Source: Nemertoderma westbladi (Eukaryota; Xenacoelomorpha; Nemertodermatida; Nemertodermatidae). From it: a stretch of 61,153 bases of DNA. Shown here piece by piece: positions 54,778-61,153 of the stretch (the stretch's first letter is position 1; each line of letters begins with the position of its first letter). The stretch spans positions 1 through 61,153 of the forward strand of contig JAUCBJ010006486.1 in assembly GCA_032718475.1 (NCBI GenBank), written 5' to 3'. The position numbers were made by a program, and so were the translations under genes. A model generated the notes under the pieces. That model was not told where the DNA came from, searched no databases, and worked only from the letters and a program-made list of their open reading frames with translations.

Positions 54778-56494
54778 CTATAATCCCGCTGCTAAGAAAC
54801 TTTCGGGGGCTACTAATTTCGCATACAAATACCTAGCTATGTTAGTCCTATTACCATACCTGATGTTTAGTGTATCCCAAACTTGTCTTAATCCATCTGG
54901 ATGTCCAATAAACTTTAACGCCATCAACTTGGGAGGTCCTTCCAAACACTCGATGAGGAATCTAAGTTTCTCTCCGTTAGGTAGTACAGAGTTCTGTATG
55001 TTATCTTTATAATATTCATTAAAAGGTAACCATTTCATCTCATCTCCATTGAAATTGACTATCTCTCCCACCTTTACCGCTTGACGGGCTTCGGTTCTAG
55101 CCATTTGACGCGTAAAACTTTCTTGGGCCATCGTATTATTTAATATTGAGTTATTGGTATATAAATTTCTCGGATTATGATCAGGTCTATATGGAATATC
55201 ATTATCAACAGGTTTATAATTACCCTTAATAGGGTTTACTATAGGAGTTTCTACTTCACTAGCAGTATAGATGCGTGTAGGCTCCACACCTTGCGCATGA
55301 AATACTTCAGACCTAACAGGTTGACACATTGTTACAGGGGGTGGTGGTATACCCTTTTGTATATTTACTAATTTGTCACGTTCTAACGCGATACTCTGCT
55401 GCACTTCTTGCAACTCTAACCTACCCTCTCTTACTGTTCCCTTTAACTGCTGAACAGTCCCTTCCAACTCTCGGACCTGTTGGGAGGAACGTATTCGATG
55501 TTCCTCCAGCTGCCCGAGCACGAGATCCATCCCCCGCCGTCCCTCATCCACCCACTCTACCACCGAAGTGGGAGCCGCCAACATGGTAGCGGGTAGACGA
55601 GGGATGACGGGCGACAAATCGTTGATGTCTTGCTCGGCGTCCAGGACCGGGATTGATTCAGGGGCTGCTCTACTGGGCACAGGTAGTTTAGTACTGTACA
55701 AAGGGAATTTAGAGTTAGGTTCTGGAAGTACAGGAGTCTCTATCACAGAGGGAGTGGCTTCGAGAACAGGCCTAATTATTTCAGGCTCATCTACTATAGT
55801 AGGGAGTCTTTCTACTCTAATAATTTGGTCTGTAGGCTCAGGATTACTTAAATCTACACTAGCTAGTTGCCTTCTCACAGCTGGGGGCAAATTAGGCAAT
55901 TTCTGCCGGTGTAGCGCCCTTCTATGTCCGCTGGAACGAGATTTATTTCCTCTACCTTCAGGATCTGTTGTATCGCCTTCATCAGAGGATGTAAATCCCT
56001 GTCTCTTGGGAGTAGATCGACTTATCATCTGCATCTGAGTAGCTGTTCTCTGTTTATTTAAGTAGTCTTGCTTCACTTGAAGATTTTCCAACTCTAGTTG
56101 GGCTGTCTCTTCAGATGCCCTCTGTTCTGCTTCTACTACTGCCTCTGCCGCTTTTCTTTCAACTTCTGCCGCTGCTGCTGTCGCTTTTCTTTCAGCTTCT
56201 ACCGCTGCCGCTGCCACTTTTCTTTCAGCTTCTGCCGCTGCTGCTGCCGCTGCCTTTCTGTCTTCTATCTGTTCTTTTCTTTAGCTGCTCTTCTTGGACC
56301 CTAGCGATGAGAATGCTTTCATCAAATTTAGCCTGCTCCGCGGCTAACATTTCCGCATCTAATGAGTCTAACACAAATTTGGCTCCCTCACTATTAGGGT
56401 GAAGTCCAGCTAGCCGTCTCCTTAACTCTTTGTCACCTATAAATCGTTGATAGTCCGACAGATATATGTCAATAGCGTCCTTCTTCTGAGGTTT
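54778..56494 (-). pseudogene. BEL/Pao Gag (capsid region), frameshifted
   Basis: The main frame (54778-56217, first codon not ATG) has an Ala/Glu-rich coiled coil (VEAERKATAAAAEVERKAAE), a Pro-rich middle, a second helical segment around QVRELEGTVQQLKGT, and the capsid-type block VKVGEIVNFNGDEMKWLPF...LRFLIECLEGPPKLMALKF, typical of BEL/Pao Gag. The 5' part (56220-56494) is open in the frame of the upstream ORF and passes into this frame near 56245, within A-rich and GCAGCG-repeat sequence. At the 3' end a frame change near 54795 leads into the zinc-knuckle ORF. Confidence 0.8.
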
Positions 56495-56497
56495 CTC

Positions 56498-57430
56498 TCA
56501 TGTAACTTCGCTTTCCACCTGAGAAAAGGTAGCGTCTGTTGATTCTCCGTGGGTCATGCGCTCGGTTAGCTGAGCTTTCCATTGTGTCGTTCCCTGGACT
56601 TTAAGACTCACCCGTTGGAACCAAGTTTTTACGGCCACTTGCAATGACGTGTCTTGGCTTCTCTTCGAAGCTTCTTCAAAGGCCGAAAGGATTAGTCTGA
56701 TCCGTAAGATTCGTTCTCGAACTTGATAAAGCAGCTCTCCCTGCTCTCGAGGTCCTTGTCTTTGTTGGAATAGGTGTTCTTCTAGTCGCTCTAAAGAACT
56801 GAAGAATCCCTGGACATATCCTGCTGCTGACCTCTTCCACACAGCTGGATCTCGAGTGTCTCTTAATACTCCCATCCTGTATAAGTCCTCCCAGGCAGCT
56901 TCCGATAAGTTAAACGGAAGTCCGGGTCCGGGGAAGTTCCATTGCGTCTTGACAATAGACTTCAGTTCCTCCATCGTGTATCCCGCATAACTGTCCTTAG
57001 TCGATCGCTTACCTCTCGCCCAATCAATTTGATGTTCTTCCACAGCGATCAACACTCTAGTGAGTACAGCTCCGGGAAGAATTAGAAGGGGATCTGGATA
57101 AACCGCTTCTGTCATCCTTGCTCCAATCTCGGGTATCAACTCTACAGTGTCTGAACTACTGGAGTTATCAGGCCGTTGAGAAATAAGTTCTCGGTTCCGG
57201 TGCTGCTGCTGTTTAACAGCTGCCTCTTGGTCCCGCTTGACTTGGGCCCTAGTGCATATAATAGACCTGTGCTTTACTAGCCTAGGGTCTGATATTACTA
57301 CTGTAGGGATGACCTTTCTTACAGTAGGAGGGGACTTGGACTTCGGTCTCAGATTTTCTATGCTCCTATCTGAGTCACAGACTGTTCTTTCTAGGAGACT
57401 ATCTGACAGTGTTTGTTTTGTGTCAGCCAT
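56498..57430 (-). CDS. ORF upstream of gag in the BEL/Pao element (310 aa)
   Basis: ATG at 57430 (MADTKQTLSDSLLERTVCDS). Mixed charged and helical, with no motif I recognise; a central segment AVLTRVLIAVEEHQIDWARGKR and the C-terminal helices look globular. It ends at a TGA (about 56496) after which the same frame stays open for about 270 bases into gag text. The stop is therefore either a nonsense mutation in one long gag, or a genuine terminator with readthrough. Confidence 0.55.
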   Translation of the reverse strand: MADTKQTLSDSLLERTVCDSDRSIENLRPKSKSPPTVRKVIPTVVISDPRLVKHRSIICTRAQVKRDQEAAVKQQQHRNRELISQRPDNSSSSDTVELIPEIGARMTEAVYPDPLLILPGAVLTRVLIAVEEHQIDWARGKRSTKDSYAGYTMEELKSIVKTQWNFPGPGLPFNLSEAAWEDLYRMGVLRDTRDPAVWKRSAAGYVQGFFSSLERLEEHLFQQRQGPREQGELLYQVRERILRIRLILSAFEEASKRSQDTSLQVAVKTWFQRVSLKVQGTTQWKAQLTERMTHGESTDATFSQVESEVT

Positions 57431-59436
57431 GATTTATATTGCAGTTGAATGCCTACTACTATAACGACAGTTAAAGTAAGTCTAGTAATTCAGTATCAAC
57501 TGTAAGCCAAGTAATTACTACCGATACCGTTACTCAGCGTAACGTGATATATATATAATATATTAAAATACCGGTATACTTATAGTATATATAAGAATTA
57601 TTACAGACTAGAATTAGTCACAGAATACCGGTATATAATTTCAGCCTAAATTTATATAAATAAATATAATAAGCCTACCGTAAATACCGGTATACAGCTA
57701 TGGTATATATAAGTATTATTATAGACTAGGATTAGTCACAGAATACCGGTATATAATTTCAGCCTAAATTTATATAAATATATATAATAAGCCTACCGTA
57801 AATACCGGTATACACCTATGGTATATATAAGTATTATTATAGACTAGGATTAGTCACAGAATACCGGTATATAATTTCAGCCTAAATTTATATAAATATA
57901 TATAATAAGCCTACTTCGAATACTGGTAATGTCAATTATTATATAATAACTGTATTTCTGAATTTTTAGGGTTACTTCCCTTTACTTATTACTGTTATTA
58001 AGCAGTAGTTCAACTGATATTAAGACCTAATGGATGTATAACAGGCCTAATATTTTATAAATCGGTTTAAGTTGATTTATAATATATTATGTACCCATAC
58101 AAGGGGTTTGACAATATTTGAAATAAATGTTATTATTTCTGGATAAGGAGTCACTACACAAAAGATGTTCGCTCTCAGTGAAGTGCTACTTGTTGCACAC
58201 TAAAACGAATAATTCTACTTTACTAAGTTACTTATCACTACAAATTACTTACAATTACGGTTTGAGATTACAATCTCTAAATAAACACCAAAAGTTACAC
58301 ATACAAATTTTAGGGTAATTTTACAAGAAATCTACTAACCAGTCTAACAAGGAGTTAGAATTTCTGGTTCTTACAAACGGACAGGATACTATGGTATTTG
58401 AAAATAATAAAGCAGTAGTAAGTAAATTGCGTTGTCCAGATAAGAAAATACCACCGTCTGACGACTTATAGTCTTAGCTCTATAAGTACTACGTTATGTA
58501 CCCGGAGTGTCCTTACCTAGAAGTTAATTACCGCAGCCAACCAGAGCTAATGTCCCTATTAACCACTTTACAACACAAATATACTACCTACACACTAATT
58601 ACTTTCGGAAAGCACTGTACTCTAAACCCTAAATTAGGTACAAATACTTATACAACAAATAACCAGCAGTTAAATATACTTGAACAGCCAAAAGAACCAC
58701 GGTATCTGCTGGAGTGACTGGAGCACAAAATCACCATTCTTTACCTACGCCAAGCAGCCCTGATGTAGTACCGGGGTTAATTTAACTATAATGGTATGTA
58801 TAACAAGCACAATTACTGTAGGAATAAACTTGGGGGTTGGTGGTTGCGAATACTCGCATAGACTCTGAATAATAAATATTACGCTACCCGTGCAGACTAT
58901 ACAAACAAAATACAGACCAAATGCTGGCAGACTACTGGCAAGCCTAAATAAACTACAGTATATGCAGACTCCGAAATGGTTAGTTAGTAGGCATTCTAAC
59001 CGAGTAGTACAACTTATTCTTTCAGGGGGATTTACCTTACAACACTGGATGCCCCCACCTTCCTAACTAGCACTTTATCGGACATACACTCTACATACAC
59101 TGCAATCGCTTCAGACCTAACAACAGCCAGACAACAATCCAGCCTACAAATTATTTGTACAATTTGAGCAGGCTTACACGCCGTCTGCTCAATATTACAC
59201 TTACAGATAAATAAAACTGACAGAAACAAGTAAAATCCCAATAAAAAACCAGGGTGGCCGTCCCTGATTAAATATCAAGACCTACTGGTATATAATTATC
59301 AAAATCGAGTAATACTGCTGTACCTGTAAGTAACGGTTCGGGTAGTTGGGCAGTGAGGCCTACAGCTTACCGTTCGACCAGTACCTTCGACTGTATTGCC
59401 TACGGTGCAATAAAAAAACTAAAATCTATTATTGTT
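57431..59436. other. AT-rich region upstream of the BEL/Pao element
   Basis: Expected to hold the element's leader and 5' LTR, but no sequence here matches the region downstream of integrase. Apart from the 118-bp tandem repeat no feature is recognised. Small ORFs (58127, 58496, 59032) have no support. Confidence 0.45.
57562..57925. repeat. 118-bp tandem repeat, about three copies
   Basis: Units begin at AATACCGGTATAC (57567, 57683, 57801) and contain TATATATAAG, TTAGTCACAGAATACCGG and ATTTCAGCCTAAATTTATAT. Spacing is 116 and 118 bases. AT-rich, non-coding, directly upstream of the BEL/Pao first ORF. Confidence 0.85.
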
Positions 59437-60580
59437 CGCGCTTTCAGACCTTTAGCAGTTTAACCTGCCAATTTTAGTTGTCCTCTTGTTTATAAATCGA
59501 CTTTAGCCTATAACAATTATTGAAGTGCAACATGAAGTAACATGTACATGTAACATGTAACTGTAACATGAACTTACATTAGCTGAAGCCAGTCTATGCG
59601 CGATCATTTACCCACTGTTAAGGGAGACTGGATTCGGGTGCTTTGAAAGTTATTGCGGTGCAGACCTACTGTATTATTCGATTGATCGTTACTATATAAT
59701 TTCTGACAATATTATTCACTTTCGGGGAGATATTAACAGTTCCTTTAGGACGTGGCGCTTTAAGTATATAAAACAGAGTTATGACTTATACTAAACACAA
59801 TGAGATGGCCACTGAGTTTCGTAAATAGCGCATTCTTTAGGAGATGCTTTATTATCTGTCACACTACTTCACACGACTTCACACTACTTCACACTGATCT
59901 GCCGACCGTCACTGAATTTGATCATATATAAGGAGGATAGCAACTGACACATGTAGGGATTATGAAATAGCATTTAATTCACACAAAATCACTATAATGT
60001 AAGTCGCAATTGCTACAGGTAACCGGTCCCTCTTACCTTCAGTAATCGAGAAGATTGGAGGTTTTATGATTATTTATCGGTATTCTCCAAATATAACAAC
60101 ATACATATCCATCAATATACAACAATTAATAACAGACAGTAAACAGAAATAAAATAGTGCGGTGAACAATCAATATATGTTACTTATGCAAGTAAGTTCA
60201 GCAGTTTGGGTTGATAATAGATTTACGTTCTTGTAATCAAAGCCATCTAATGTTTTGGCCAAAGTCTGAAACTTCTACAGAAGCACAGAAGAATTCTAAG
60301 CCGGTGTTCTGAGGCTCAGAAAAGGTAAACAAAGACCGTAATGCATTGCGCGGGTTTCCGTAGGCCCTTGTCCATCATAAAATGAAAATCGCTCTGATTG
60401 GCTGAGCAGAACAAAGAGGTTCCACGTTTACAGAAAATCAGCTGACAGATTTCGTCATCTGAGCTCCAGTCTTTTAGAGTATTAGGCGCATTGCGGCAAA
60501 AATGACTTGTTATGTCCGCTAAAGCACCTACACGGTACATTGCGGGGAAAAATGACTTGTTATGTCCGCAAAAGCTTTTA
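59437..60580. repeat. dispersed repeat, copy 2 (uninterrupted)
   Basis: Colinear with 35154-38352 but without the piggyBac-like and 32-bp-TIR insertions. It has a small local expansion (ACATGTAAC-type repeats, 59525-59575) and a duplicated block of about 50 bases (TGCGG...AAAAATGACTTGTTATGTCCGC at 60491-60521 and 60540-60570). Its TTAA (59618-59621) and ATATATAAGG (about 59926) are the intact target sites. Confidence 0.85.
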
Positions 60581-61153
60581 CAAAGGGAGTCTTTTTTCAG
60601 GGGGATTCAATAGAAACTAGCACACCGGAGTGATCGGGGAACTTATCCACAAAAAGGACGGCTTCCAGGGAGAACTTCACCCGACGGAAAGGAGTGACGG
60701 GATGATGCGGAAAACCAGCCAAAAACCCATTTACTCCAAGTATTTCCAAAAGTTTTTTAAGAATTGCGGTTTCGATGACAAGTCGTACGACATCGCGATT
60801 CTAGGAACAGTTTATGGATATGGCGCTATCGCATCGTGAAGCCTTCAGGGTTCTGGTTGGGATTTCAGCGATTTCCGACCGCGTTTTGGAAGATAGTACG
60901 CAGGGCAGCCTGGAGTTTCGGATAGAATGTCCCAATAAACCGATTCTGAGTTATCTGTTTGAGGTCAATGTGGATATACAGTACCATCGCTGGATGGCGT
61001 ACCAGATATGAACTGCGAAGATACCTTTCCAAAAACCGAAAACTTGCGCCTCGAAATAGGTTTCAGAATTATTTTCTCGGACCGGTTTATTCAACAATTT
61101 GGATTCGGAATATAATAAATTACGAACTACAGTACTGTATAATGGTTATGGGA
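60581..61153 (+). other. unrecognised short ORFs at the window end
   Basis: Two plus-strand frames, 60630-60839 (69 codons) and 60814-61011 (65 codons), overlap in different frames. Their composition (LEFRIECPNKPILSYLFEVN, FKNCGFDDKSYDIAILG) is more protein-like than the surroundings and could be pieces of one frameshifted coding relic. I recognise no family. Confidence 0.3.

Larger units (their letters stand above)
49493..57430 (-). mobile_element. BEL/Pao retrotransposon, near-complete coding, inactivated
   Basis: Minus-strand order is ORF1, Gag, zinc knuckles, protease, RT, RNase H, integrase, which is the BEL/Pao arrangement. At least six breaks are visible: in-frame TGA at about 56496, frame change near 56245, frame change near 54795, TGA at 52369-52367 inside RT, frame change near 51330 (RNase H/integrase) and near 49805 (integrase tail). 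Flanking LTRs were not identified on either side, so the true ends are unknown. It is a dead copy, although long frames remain. Confidence 0.9.

Noticed and set aside
59437-60580. 5' LTR of the BEL/Pao element
   Set aside because: It is about 2 kb upstream of the first ORF, its only other copy (35154-38352) is not at the element's 3' end, and it lacks clear TG...CA ends.

Overview
This window looks like nuclear DNA of an animal, most likely a marine invertebrate. It holds several classes of eukaryotic transposable element (BEL/Pao-type LTR elements, hAT-like and piggyBac-like elements, non-LTR relics), about 14 kb of satellite DNA, and no bacterial-style operons. The palindromes TAGGCCTA and TACCGGTA recur throughout, a flavour I associate with echinoderm-like genomes; that is only an impression. 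No rRNA or tRNA gene was seen.

Layout. 1-480: 22-bp minisatellite. 481-6412: AT-rich DNA with a non-LTR retrotransposon C-terminal relic (2205-2873) and a 596-bp hAT-like element with a perfect 8-bp target duplication (4654-5249). 6413-8714: 29-bp minisatellite. 9033-16850: an OTU-type ORF (DGNC motif) cut in two by LTR element 1 (9133-16636, minus strand, 5-bp TSD TGCTG). 17353-29191 and 32911-35009: one 67-bp satellite, about 177 and 31 copies, with visible 201-bp (trimer) higher-order structure. Between the arrays lie 2.3 kb of unassigned DNA, a 12-bp minisatellite and a 1,390-bp hAT-like element (31496-32885, 8-bp TSD). 35154-38352: a dispersed repeat carrying two nested DNA transposons; its second copy at 59437-60580 lacks both and so preserves the empty sites. 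38433-40815: an unrecognised gene-like set of three minus-strand reading frames, with a possible intron and a -1 frame overlap containing TTTAAAG. 41195-48140: LTR element 2, the same family as element 1 but on the plus strand, 5-bp TSD CACGT. 49493-57430: a nearly complete but broken BEL/Pao retrotransposon on the minus strand (gag, zinc knuckles, protease, RT, RNase H, integrase). 57431-61153: AT-rich DNA, a 118-bp tandem repeat, the second dispersed-repeat copy, and short unrecognised ORFs.

How the parts relate. Elements 1 and 2 share LTRs, a 5' coiled-coil ORF, an Asn-rich/repeat region, a zinc-knuckle region and a tandem-repeat 3' region, but neither has reverse transcriptase, RNase H or integrase. 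The two LTRs of element 2 differ at one visible position and those of element 1 at two, so both insertions look young. This fits non-autonomous LTR elements moved in trans, perhaps by an autonomous BEL/Pao relative. The BEL/Pao element in the same window is one candidate relative, but I could not find its LTRs, so the link is untested. No complete host gene can be claimed with confidence; 38433-40815 is the best candidate.
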